Below the pieces are notes generated by a model that had not been told where the DNA came from, searched no databases, and saw nothing but the letters and a program-made list of their open reading frames with translations. Source: Planctomycetaceae bacterium (GTDB lineage: Bacteria; Planctomycetota; Planctomycetia; Pirellulales; Pirellulaceae). From it: DNA of 12,901 bases. Shown here one piece after another: positions 6,173-12,901 of the stretch (position 1 is its first letter; each line of letters opens with the position of its first letter). A program made the translations under genes and the position numbers. The DNA is taken from contig PADE01000007.1 of NCBI GenBank assembly GCA_002702965.1, positions 1 through 12,901 of the forward strand. Reading direction: 5' to 3'.

Positions 6173-9163
6173 ATGACCAACAGAGGCTTGTTTGTTTTTG
6201 TGCTGATGGGGCTTTCCTCGGCAAACGCGCAGGCCGGTAATTGGTCTCAGTACCGCGCCGATGCGGCCCGAACTGGATTTGTCGCCGAGCCGTTGCCCAC
6301 CCAATTGCAACTCGCTTGGACCTACGAGTCGGCGCACGCTCCGCGGCGCGCGTGGCCGACCAACGTTCGCTTGCAGTTCGATCGAGCCTTTCAGCCGGTG
6401 ATCGCAGAAGGCCTGCTCTTTTTCGGCAGCTCGGTCGATGACAGCGTCTACGCCTGCGACGCCGCGACCGGACAACCGCGGTGGACATTCTGCACCGACG
6501 GCCCGATTCGTCTGGCACCGGTGATCTGGAACCAACGGGTCTACGTGACCAGCGATGACGGCTTCCTGTATTGCCTCGCCGCGGCCGACGGCCGTCTGGT
6601 GTGGAAATTCCGCGGTGGGCCGGGCGAGCGGATGGTGTTGGGCAATGACCGGATGACCTCCGCCTGGCCGGCCCGCGGCGGCCCGGTGGTCCTAGATGGC
6701 GTCGTCTACTTTGCAGCCGGTGTCTGGCCCACCGATGGGTTCCATCTGCACGCATTGAACGCCCGAAACGGCGCCCTCCTGTGGTCGAACCGAGAGACCG
6801 GGTCGCTCTACATGCCGCAACCGCACGAGGGGGCCTACGGCCGCAGCGGAGTCGCAGCGCAGGGGTACCTGGTCGCAGCGGGTGGGAACCTATTCGTCCC
6901 GACGGGACGGGCCGTTCCGGCCGTCTTCGATCGACAGACCGGCAAGCTCCGCTATTTCCATCTCGCCGCGCACCGCCGGATGGGGGGCGATCGGATTACC
7001 GCCCTAGGCGACTGGTTCTTCAATGTGGGCTTTCCATTTGATGCCACGTCGGGTCTCGCCGGCGAGGGCACGCCGCAGCGCATGGGACCGATAGCCGCGC
7101 TGTCGCGTGAGGGCAATCGCATCGTGCGGGCCGCGGGCCAGACCGTCGTCGCCTATCAACTGGCCGAGCTCGAGAAGCAAGATCGCAAGGGAAAACCGAT
7201 CTCGGTCAAAGGACTGCGCCAACTGTGGTCGATCGAGGTGCCGGTGGCCGGCCACTCGCTGATCGTCGCCGGCCGGACGATCGTCTCGGGTGGGGAAAAC
7301 CGAGTGTGCGGCATCGATGCGGATGCGCAGAACGTGATTTGGTCTCACACGATCGCCGGAACCGCCTGTGGGTTAGCCGTCGCGGACGGCCGTTTATACG
7401 TGAGTACGGATCGTGGGCGGATCCATTGTTTTTCCGCAGAGTCTCGTCGAGAAACCATCGTTCGCGCCCCAGCCGCGGCCGTCGAGGAACGCCCGGTTTA
7501 TGCACAAGCCGCCCAGGAGATCCTCGCCAGGACGGGAATCGAAGCCGGTTATTGCCTCGACCTGGGATGTGGCGAAGGGGATCTGGCGCTGGCCCTGGCG
7601 CGCCGTTCGAAGCTGTCGATTTACGCCGTCGATCCCGATCCGGCGAACGTCGAGCGGGCCCGTCGCAAGCTCGCCGCAGCCGGTTTGTACGGTAGGCGGG
7701 TCACGGTCCACCGGGCACCGCTGGACAAACTGGCTTATCCGAAGTACTTCGCGAATCTGATTGTCAGTGCCCGTTCGGTTGCCGGAGCGGGCACCGAGGC
7801 AATCGAGATGGCATCGCAGGAGATCTCCCGACTGCAGCGTCCCTACGGCGGCGTCGTGTGCGTCGGCCCGCCGGGTTCGATGCAGCTGCATACCCGCGGT
7901 GAACTGGCCGGTGCCGGGAGTTGGACGCACCAATACGCTAGCCCCGCGAACTCATGCTGCTCAGACGACACACTCATTAAGGGTCCGCTGGCGATGTTGT
8001 GGTTCCGCGATGCCGACTTGCCGTTGCCCCCACGGCGTAGTCGCCGACCACCGCCCCTGTTTCACCAGGGACGCTTATTCGTCCAGGGCATCGGTCTGCG
8101 GGCGGTCGACGCCTACAACGGCCGGACGCTGTGGGAGTACTCTCCCCAGGAGAGTCTCCAACCGTATAACGCGGACAAGACGGGCAGCAACTTCTGCACC
8201 AGCGACCGGGGCTTGTTCGTCCGTCTCGGCAGCAAGTGCCTGCGGCTGGACGTCGCCACCGGGGAAAAGCTGGCTCAGTTCGAGATTCCGCCGCGCCCCG
8301 ACGGTCGACCGAGTGCCTGGGGGTACGTCGCAGTGGACGACGGACGGTTGTTCGGCTCGCGTTCGAACACCGATCACACCGTGGTCAATACCTACAACCG
8401 GGCCAACGCGGGCCAGGGCTACCCCGAATCCGACAGCCTGTGGGCGATGGACCCGGAAACGGGGCGCCGGCACTGGACCTACACGGCGCGCCACTCGATC
8501 CGTCACAACGCCATCGCCATCGGACAGGGGCGGGTCTACCTGATCGATCGGCCGCGGGCGCGGAGGGACCTGCTGCGCCGAGGCGAGGTGAAACCGGGAG
8601 AGGTGCACCCGGTGGGTGAGTTGGTCTGCCTCAACGCACAGACTGGCAAGATCTTGTGGAAGGCTGAGAACGCCTGGGGTACGCTGTTGGCGCTCAGCGA
8701 CCGCCACGACGCGCTGTTGATGAGCTATCAGCTGACGCAATACACGCTGCCGTCGGAGCGCGGCGGTCGGATGATGGTGTTTGGGGCTTCCGATGGGACA
8801 CCGCTGTGGGATCGCAACGTCGAGTATGCCACCCGCCCGGTCATCAATGACTCCACCGTCTACGCGCAGGGCGGGGCCTGGGACCTGATGACGGGCCAGG
8901 ACCGGCCTTTCAAGATGGCCCGGTCGTATGGCTGTGGCATGATTTCCAGCTCGCAGAGCCTGATGCTGTTCCGCTCGGCAACCCTGGGCTACTTCGATCT
9001 GGTACGCCAGGCGGGTGTCGAAAACTTTGGCGGGACCCGCGTGGGGTGCTGGATCAACGCGATTCCGGTCGGCGGGCTAGTGTTGGTGCCCGATGGTACG
9101 GTCTGCACCTGCAGCTACCTCAACCGCGCGTCGTTCGCCCTGCAACAAGTCGCCCGCGAGTAA
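6173..9163 (+). CDS. Exported PQQ-like beta-propeller with inserted SAM methyltransferase domain
   Basis: The 996-residue protein starts with a Sec-type signal (MTNRGLFVFVLMGLSSANAQA, likely cut before Gly22). The ATG at 6173 has GAGGA (6159-6163) nine bases upstream; a GTG at 6125 is in frame but lies upstream of this site and would hide the signal. Residues about 22-435 form PQQ-like propeller blades, each ending in patterns such as DAATGQPRW, AADGRLVW and NARNGALLW. Residues about 440-570 are a class I methyltransferase domain: motif I DLGCGEGD from Asp463, an acidic residue in YAVDPDP (Asp487) for the SAM ribose, then FANLIVSA. The propeller resumes with the planctomycete-type motif W584THQYASPANS...LWF and ends with GC959W and C978TC980. 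BamB-like proteins and quinoprotein dehydrogenases share the fold, but no calcium/PQQ dehydrogenase motif is evident. Both the methyl acceptor and the propeller's ligand are unknown. Confidence 0.9.
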   Translation: MTNRGLFVFVLMGLSSANAQAGNWSQYRADAARTGFVAEPLPTQLQLAWTYESAHAPRRAWPTNVRLQFDRAFQPVIAEGLLFFGSSVDDSVYACDAATGQPRWTFCTDGPIRLAPVIWNQRVYVTSDDGFLYCLAAADGRLVWKFRGGPGERMVLGNDRMTSAWPARGGPVVLDGVVYFAAGVWPTDGFHLHALNARNGALLWSNRETGSLYMPQPHEGAYGRSGVAAQGYLVAAGGNLFVPTGRAVPAVFDRQTGKLRYFHLAAHRRMGGDRITALGDWFFNVGFPFDATSGLAGEGTPQRMGPIAALSREGNRIVRAAGQTVVAYQLAELEKQDRKGKPISVKGLRQLWSIEVPVAGHSLIVAGRTIVSGGENRVCGIDADAQNVIWSHTIAGTACGLAVADGRLYVSTDRGRIHCFSAESRRETIVRAPAAAVEERPVYAQAAQEILARTGIEAGYCLDLGCGEGDLALALARRSKLSIYAVDPDPANVERARRKLAAAGLYGRRVTVHRAPLDKLAYPKYFANLIVSARSVAGAGTEAIEMASQEISRLQRPYGGVVCVGPPGSMQLHTRGELAGAGSWTHQYASPANSCCSDDTLIKGPLAMLWFRDADLPLPPRRSRRPPPLFHQGRLFVQGIGLRAVDAYNGRTLWEYSPQESLQPYNADKTGSNFCTSDRGLFVRLGSKCLRLDVATGEKLAQFEIPPRPDGRPSAWGYVAVDDGRLFGSRSNTDHTVVNTYNRANAGQGYPESDSLWAMDPETGRRHWTYTARHSIRHNAIAIGQGRVYLIDRPRARRDLLRRGEVKPGEVHPVGELVCLNAQTGKILWKAENAWGTLLALSDRHDALLMSYQLTQYTLPSERGGRMMVFGASDGTPLWDRNVEYATRPVINDSTVYAQGGAWDLMTGQDRPFKMARSYGCGMISSSQSLMLFRSATLGYFDLVRQAGVENFGGTRVGCWINAIPVGGLVLVPDGTVCTCSYLNRASFALQQVARE

Positions 9164-9234
9164 ATCAGAACCGCAAAAAACAGGACGCCCGCTCAACGGT
9201 CCGGGCAGCCGATCGGAACAGAACCTATCGCAGA

Positions 9235-9251
9235 GTTGCCGGCGTGGCAAC
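9235..9251 (+). other. Hairpin just before a ribosome binding site
   Basis: GTTGCC (9235-9240) and GGCAAC (9246-9251) form a perfect 6-bp stem with a 5-base loop, ending directly before GAAAGG (9252-9257), the likely ribosome binding site of the gene at 9268. It could affect translation or mark a processing site. A further weak stem, GCCCG (9187-9191) with CGGGC (9202-9206), lies 24 bases after the previous stop and lacks a T tract. Confidence 0.4.
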
Positions 9252-9267
9252 GAAAGGCTGAAACCCC

Positions 9268-10467
9268 ATGCGTGACCTCAAGGACACCCCAGTCCCGCGC
9301 CGTAGCTGGCTGGCGGGTGGCGGCGTGGCCGCATTGTCCCTCACCCAGATTTCGCAACTCGCCGCCACGGAACGTGCCCGCCGACTCGACAACAACCTCC
9401 AGTGCGTGGACCTGTCAGATTTGCAGGGCCCGCTGCCGTTGGACGTGGTTTCCACCAAGCGGATCCTCACGCAAACCGAAGCGTGGGAGCACAGTTCGTA
9501 CAAGAACCCCCAATGGCCGGCCGGTGGGCACCAGTCGCTCGGTTACCCGACCGTCGTCAGGAACGACCACGGAAAGAACCGGGACGGCAAGTACTATCTC
9601 TTCTACGCGCATCACGATCCCATGTCGGGAATCGGTTGCGCCGTGGCTGACTCCATCAAGGGCCCTTACATCAAACTGGCAGAGCTGCCCGGTTCCGCCC
9701 GGAAACAGAGCATGGTGCTGACGGTACCGAACTACCGACCCGACGGCCCGAATCCGGACGACCCTTCTCACTACAGCAGCCCGTGCGTCGTCTGGAGCGA
9801 AGAGGAACAGCTCTGGTTCATGTTCTTCCACTACTTCAACCACTTCCACGGTGCCTGGACGGCGAGCGCCGATGCCCCCGGGGAAGGCTGGCAAATGACG
9901 GCGCTGGCGACGTGCCCCGACCTGGCGAGCCATCGATGGACGATCTGGAAAAACCCCGACATCGGCAAGGTAAGCGTCTGGGAGATCGTCCCCGTACTGA
10001 CCACCTCCGACAAGGAATGGATGAAGAGCGCGTCGTCTTACCACGCGATCCAGCGGTTGCCGGACGGACGCTGGCTGGCATTTCAGCGCGGGACGCCGAC
10101 GGGACGCCCCGGCCCAACCGTTGGCTTCGCGACCTCCAGTGATGGACGAACGTGGAAACAGTTCCCGGAGAATCCAGTCATTGCAGCGGGCAAGCCGTGG
10201 ACTCGGAAGACCAATGAGTATCGTCCCGCATTCATCGGCTATCTCGGCAGCCGCGACGGTGGACAACATGAGTATCTGGTGGCCTGGTCGGAGCACTCCC
10301 AGCCGCACGTGATTTACAGCACGACTAGGGACTTCAAGTCCTTTCAGCGCGATCCGCGAGGATACGCCAGTTGGGGCGGCACCGATGGCCTGATCAGCGT
10401 TTGGCGGGAGGGCCAGCGGTTGTACCTGTTCGCAGGCCACAGCCTGCACGAAATGGCGCTGCCGTAG
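9268..10467 (+). CDS. Tat-exported glycosidase-like beta-propeller protein
   Basis: The 399-residue protein begins with a twin-arginine leader (PRRSWLAGGGVAALSLTQIS, residues 10-29), indicating export in a folded state. The rest looks like a propeller of the GH43/GH32/GH130-like glycosidase group: LGYPTVVRNDHGKNRDGKYY followed by LFYAHHD, then the blade SSPCVVWSEEEQLWFMFFHY, later VGFATSSDGRTWKQF (a partial Asp-box-like turn), NEYRPAFIGYLG and YLVAWSEHSQPHVIYSTTRD. These repeated Y-L-F/A-W plus aspartate-rich turns are typical of five-bladed folds in which acidic residues near the axis do catalysis, but I cannot name the catalytic residues or the family. GAAAGG ends 10 bases before the ATG. 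The gap to the upstream propeller-methyltransferase gene is 104 bp, so co-transcription is possible. A polysaccharide substrate is inferred from the fold and the neighbours. Confidence 0.8.
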   Translation: MRDLKDTPVPRRSWLAGGGVAALSLTQISQLAATERARRLDNNLQCVDLSDLQGPLPLDVVSTKRILTQTEAWEHSSYKNPQWPAGGHQSLGYPTVVRNDHGKNRDGKYYLFYAHHDPMSGIGCAVADSIKGPYIKLAELPGSARKQSMVLTVPNYRPDGPNPDDPSHYSSPCVVWSEEEQLWFMFFHYFNHFHGAWTASADAPGEGWQMTALATCPDLASHRWTIWKNPDIGKVSVWEIVPVLTTSDKEWMKSASSYHAIQRLPDGRWLAFQRGTPTGRPGPTVGFATSSDGRTWKQFPENPVIAAGKPWTRKTNEYRPAFIGYLGSRDGGQHEYLVAWSEHSQPHVIYSTTRDFKSFQRDPRGYASWGGTDGLISVWREGQRLYLFAGHSLHEMALP

Positions 10468-10791
10468 ATGCGCGGCGATGGCACTTCCCGAAGCACCGCA
10501 ACGGGAGCTCTAGTGGGACCCCAATTCCCGGTCCGATCGATCCGAGACCCTCGCGGCCGGAGCAACATCCACCGCTGACAAACCGATGCTCTGGAAGATG
10601 CCTGGGCCTTTGATCGACCCCTGAACTTTCGCAGCAACGGGTCGCCGGAAGCAGGGTGGACAGCACCGCTGCGGTGGCCAACAAGTGAAAACAGCTACCC
10701 GGCCCGCGGCGCGCTCGATACGATCAGGGTTCCAGTGCACGCACAGACCGGACAGGGAGCTTCGCCCTCGATCCACATCACGGAGATCACG
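10468..10791. other. 324-bp intergenic region, one dyad and one weak stem
   Basis: No gene is supported. A stem TCCCG (10486-10490) with CGGGA (10502-10506) lies shortly after the previous stop, without a T tract. CACCGC-T-GCGGTG (10664-10676) is a perfect 13-bp dyad of operator type about 115 bases before the next start. No clear promoter was found. Confidence 0.5.
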
Positions 10792-11649
10792 GTGGCCAGA
10801 CCCAGACGCTGCACCCTGACCTGGCTGTGGTGTTTGATATTCGGTTTCGTCACACCGGGTGCGGAATGGGTTGGCGCTGACGGTCCGCTGGTGTTCGACC
10901 AGGAGACCGGCCACTACCAAGACCTGTCGTACGAGATGCTCACCGATCAGGGTCTATCTTGGGAGGAACGGGCCAAACTGTTTGGTGGCGAGACCGTTTA
11001 CTACGGTGAGCTGAGCGACGATGCGCGAGTCGTGAAACGGGCGGAGCTCAACGAGCTGCTGCGCCGCATGGCCATCGCCGCCCGCATGCGAACCGGTCAA
11101 GTGAGCGCCAACCTGGGCGGTCAAGTGGAACGAGCGATCCGCAGCTGGCTCGACACCCAACGCGATCAGATTCCGCCGGCGTACACCGGCGGAGATGCCG
11201 AAAAGCTGAGAGACGCCGCGGTGAGATTCTTGCGGGCCTACGAGATTCTCGGCAACCAGCAGGACCTGGCCGCGGGTCTGACGTGCGCCGACCGGATCTT
11301 GGCCAAGCAATTCCCCAGAGGCCACTGGGCCTCTGGAAACAAAGGGGCGGACATCATGCGCATTCAGGACGGCTTTGTCACCCGGCCGTTCTGGATCATG
11401 CTGTACGCACACAAGGTCAGCGGCGACAAAAAGTACTTGTCATCGGCTCGGAGAGCCGTCGATGCGCTACTGGCGGTACAGAGCGCAGCCGGTGGCTGGC
11501 CCGACTACTGGTCCGCTCGCGGTGGGCGCGGTCTGGAGACCGTCGGTGGCGGCTCCAATCACCTCGACTCCTGGGACGTGCTCGGCGAGTGGGGAATGGC
11601 CTCGCACGAGATGGAAAACTACTTTGCGGTACCGGTCAGGGATCCCTAG
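10792..11649 (+). CDS. Secreted alpha/alpha-toroid protein, pectic-acid-lyase-like, probably truncated
   Basis: The GTG at 10792 is chosen because GGAGA precedes it by about 6 bases and it starts a normal signal peptide (MARPRRCTLTWLWCLIFGFV, then TPGAEW); a GTG at 10735 would add 19 residues before that. The 285-residue product has paired-helix sequence (AVRFLRAYEILGNQQDLAAG; MRIQDGFVTRPFWIMLYAHK; SARRAVDALLAVQSAAGGWP then DYW). The pattern D-G-F...P...LL..Q...GGWP.YW resembles the N-terminal half of pectic acid lyases and related alpha/alpha-toroid proteins, which are usually longer. The protein ends abruptly at HEMENYFAVPVRDP, and neither other frame downstream continues recognisably, so the C-terminal half may be lost by deletion. 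A genuine short family of unknown function is the alternative. A perfect 9-bp inverted repeat lies inside the gene at 11315-11336. Confidence 0.7.
   Translation: MARPRRCTLTWLWCLIFGFVTPGAEWVGADGPLVFDQETGHYQDLSYEMLTDQGLSWEERAKLFGGETVYYGELSDDARVVKRAELNELLRRMAIAARMRTGQVSANLGGQVERAIRSWLDTQRDQIPPAYTGGDAEKLRDAAVRFLRAYEILGNQQDLAAGLTCADRILAKQFPRGHWASGNKGADIMRIQDGFVTRPFWIMLYAHKVSGDKKYLSSARRAVDALLAVQSAAGGWPDYWSARGGRGLETVGGGSNHLDSWDVLGEWGMASHEMENYFAVPVRDP
11315..11336. repeat. Perfect 9-bp inverted repeat inside a gene
   Basis: CCAGAGGCC (11315-11323), loop ACTG, GGCCTCTGG (11328-11336). It is the strongest short hairpin I found in the window and sits within codons for FPRGHWASG of the toroid-like protein. 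There is no T tract, so it is not an ordinary terminator. Confidence 0.85.
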
Positions 11650-11726
11650 ACACGTTCGCTGGGAAGTCCGATGCCGAGGGCGATGCCACGCGTGTCACTT
11701 GACGGTCGATGAGGCAATCGGTTTGG

Positions 11727-11770
11727 CCGGTGTTGCGACACCCGGTTGCTGGCACCGCTTGCCAACCGGG
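11727..11770 (+). other. Two overlapping, mutually exclusive hairpins
   Basis: Hairpin A pairs CCGGTGT (11727-11733) with ACACC and GG (11738-11745) with one bulged C. Hairpin B pairs CCCGGTTG (11741-11748) with CAACCGGG (11763-11770), a perfect 8-bp stem. They share 11741-11745, so only one can form at a time. They lie about 80 bases after the toroid-like gene and about 110 bases before the next gene. They may act as a terminator or attenuator if transcription reads through, but no T tract follows hairpin B. Confidence 0.45.
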
Positions 11771-11837
11771 CTCGACAGATACCGCGGCAGGCACGATACG
11801 GGTTCCACCGCCAGGTGAGCCAGGACCACCCGCGATT

Positions 11838-11846
11838 TGTTATGAT
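11838..11846 (+). promoter_or_regulatory. Extended -10 promoter element (TGTTATGAT)
   Basis: TG-T-TATGAT matches the extended -10 consensus with five of six -10 positions. Transcription would start near 11853, giving a 26-nt leader that contains the ribosome binding site GAGGA (11866-11870) and leads to the ATG at 11879. No matching -35 was found, as is usual for extended -10 promoters. Confidence 0.45.
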
Positions 11847-11878
11847 CACCAGACGGCTGACCAACGAGGATCGTATCC

Positions 11879-12901
11879 ATGTCCTTCCCAAATCGAGAAC
11901 CTGCCGGTGCGATCATGGCACTGGTCGGCACACTGTTAGTGATCCGCTCGGTGATCCCCGCGTCGGCTGGAGAAGACCGACCGGCGAAGAAACTCGATTA
12001 TCGCATTGAACGATCGATCGTCATCAAAGGATTTGACGGCCAGACGTGCTGGGTGCATACCCGCCCCGGAGCAATCCCGGTCGGCGCGCCCGGCAACGCC
12101 GGTAAACAACCGATTGTCGTGATCACTTTGCAGAAACTGATGCTCACTCGATCGGATGTCTTTTACGGAATCCACGATCTGCGTACGGACAATTTGGGCG
12201 CAGAATGGGTCGGTCCGCGGGAACACAATACCTTGAAACGGCGGCACCTAAAGCCAGGGATCGACGTCGTGCCGTGCGACTTTTGGCCGCAGTGGCACGC
12301 AGCTTCCGGGAAACTTCTGGGAACCGGAAAGACGTTCTACTACACGACGAACAACCAACGACACCTGGATCGCGCCCCCAGCGAAATGGCGTATTCCAGT
12401 TATGACCCGGGTGCGAACAGATGGAAACCCTGGAAGACTCTAGCACTTCCGGACGAGCCGAAATTCAAGAATGCGTCGGCCGGTTGCGCTCAGCGATATG
12501 ACCTGGCAAGCGGCGAAATCCTGTTGCCGATCTACTACCGGCGGCGCGACCAAAAAGAACATCGAGTCACGATTTGTCGTTGCCGATTCGATGGCGCGAC
12601 GCTGCGCTTCATCGAACACGGTGACGAGCTCGAGTTGCCGCCCGCGGAGAAACACGGCGATGGCTTTTCAGAACCGTCACTCACAAAATTCGGCAACCGT
12701 TTCTACCTGACACTGCGTACAGTCCAACACGGCTACGTCGCAACCAGCGACGATGGGCTCCATTTCGGGTCGATGAAAAGATGGACGTTCGACGATGGAA
12801 CCGATTTGGGAAGCTACAACACGCAGCAGCACTGGGTCACACATTCGGATCGTCTGTTTCTGATCTACACGCGACGCGGATTGAAGAACGATCACGTTTT
12901 C
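11879..12901 (+). CDS. Sialidase-like secreted protein, 3' end beyond window
   Basis: An open frame of 341 codons runs without a stop from the ATG at 11879 to the last base, so the gene is cut by the window edge. GAGGA (11866-11870) lies 8 bases before the start. Residues 1-30 form a signal peptide ending ASA-GE. After it come DYRIERSIVIKGFDGQTCWV and HTRPGAIP (60-67), then TRSDVFYGIHDLRTDNLGAEWVG (from about residue 90), FSEPSLTKFGNRFYLTLRTV, and an Asp-box-like turn ATSDDGLHFG. HTRPG with an arginine, the SEP/E region and the Asp box fit the sialidase/BNR superfamily, in a subgroup common in Planctomycetota and usually annotated as exo-alpha-sialidase. Its sequence differs markedly from the sialidase at 1591-2886, so the two are not a recent duplication. 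The substrate is unknown. It probably has its own promoter (11838-11846). Confidence 0.8.
   Translation, partial: MSFPNREPAGAIMALVGTLLVIRSVIPASAGEDRPAKKLDYRIERSIVIKGFDGQTCWVHTRPGAIPVGAPGNAGKQPIVVITLQKLMLTRSDVFYGIHDLRTDNLGAEWVGPREHNTLKRRHLKPGIDVVPCDFWPQWHAASGKLLGTGKTFYYTTNNQRHLDRAPSEMAYSSYDPGANRWKPWKTLALPDEPKFKNASAGCAQRYDLASGEILLPIYYRRRDQKEHRVTICRCRFDGATLRFIEHGDELELPPAEKHGDGFSEPSLTKFGNRFYLTLRTVQHGYVATSDDGLHFGSMKRWTFDDGTDLGSYNTQQHWVTHSDRLFLIYTRRGLKNDHVF

Noticed and set aside
9415..10449. 344-codon minus-strand frame opposite the glycosidase-like gene
   Set aside because: It is an antisense shadow: the plus-strand frame has a Tat leader, ribosome binding site and propeller-like blades, and this one has none.
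11749..11764. TGGCAC...TTGC resembling a sigma-54 promoter
   Set aside because: The GG and GC elements are separated by 8 bases; sigma-54 promoters need 10. The sequence is better explained by the loop of the hairpin at 11741-11770.

Overview
The window is GC-rich by eye and looks like a Planctomycetota chromosome segment. The lineage call is an inference. It rests on a DUF1501 protein, a large exported PQQ-like beta-propeller with the WTHxY...LWF and C-terminal CxC motifs seen in planctomycete relatives, several secreted sialidase-like or glycosidase-like propellers, and Tat-type leaders. I see no rRNA, tRNA, CRISPR array or transposase.

Layout, left to right. Positions 1-64 hold a 19-bp direct tandem repeat (three copies plus a partial one), probably the edge of a longer array. 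Next on the + strand is a spinster-like MFS transporter (169-1571) split by an apparent one-base deletion near 321-323. Two minus-strand genes follow: a membrane-anchored sialidase-type protein with four Asp boxes (1591-2886, convergent with the transporter) and a Tat-type DUF1501 protein (3195-4667). From 4841 on, every gene is on the + strand: a ChbG/YdjC-type deacetylase (4841-5827), a 996-residue exported propeller with a SAM methyltransferase domain inserted in the middle (6173-9163), a Tat-exported glycosidase-like propeller (9268-10467), a short secreted alpha/alpha-toroid protein that looks C-terminally truncated (10792-11649), and the first 341 codons of a second sialidase-like protein that runs off the right edge (11879-12901).

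Nearly every product carries a leader or anchor for export. Together they suggest a locus for breaking down extracellular glycans: sialidase-like and glycosidase-like hydrolases outside the cytoplasm, a deacetylase for N-acetylated sugars, and an MFS carrier that may import products. Substrates cannot be read from the sequence. The genes have intergenic gaps of roughly 100-350 bp and several have their own promoter-like signals, so this looks like a cluster of short units and not one operon. The most unusual element is the propeller-methyltransferase-propeller protein, whose SAM-binding motifs look intact although its N-terminus looks like a secretion signal.
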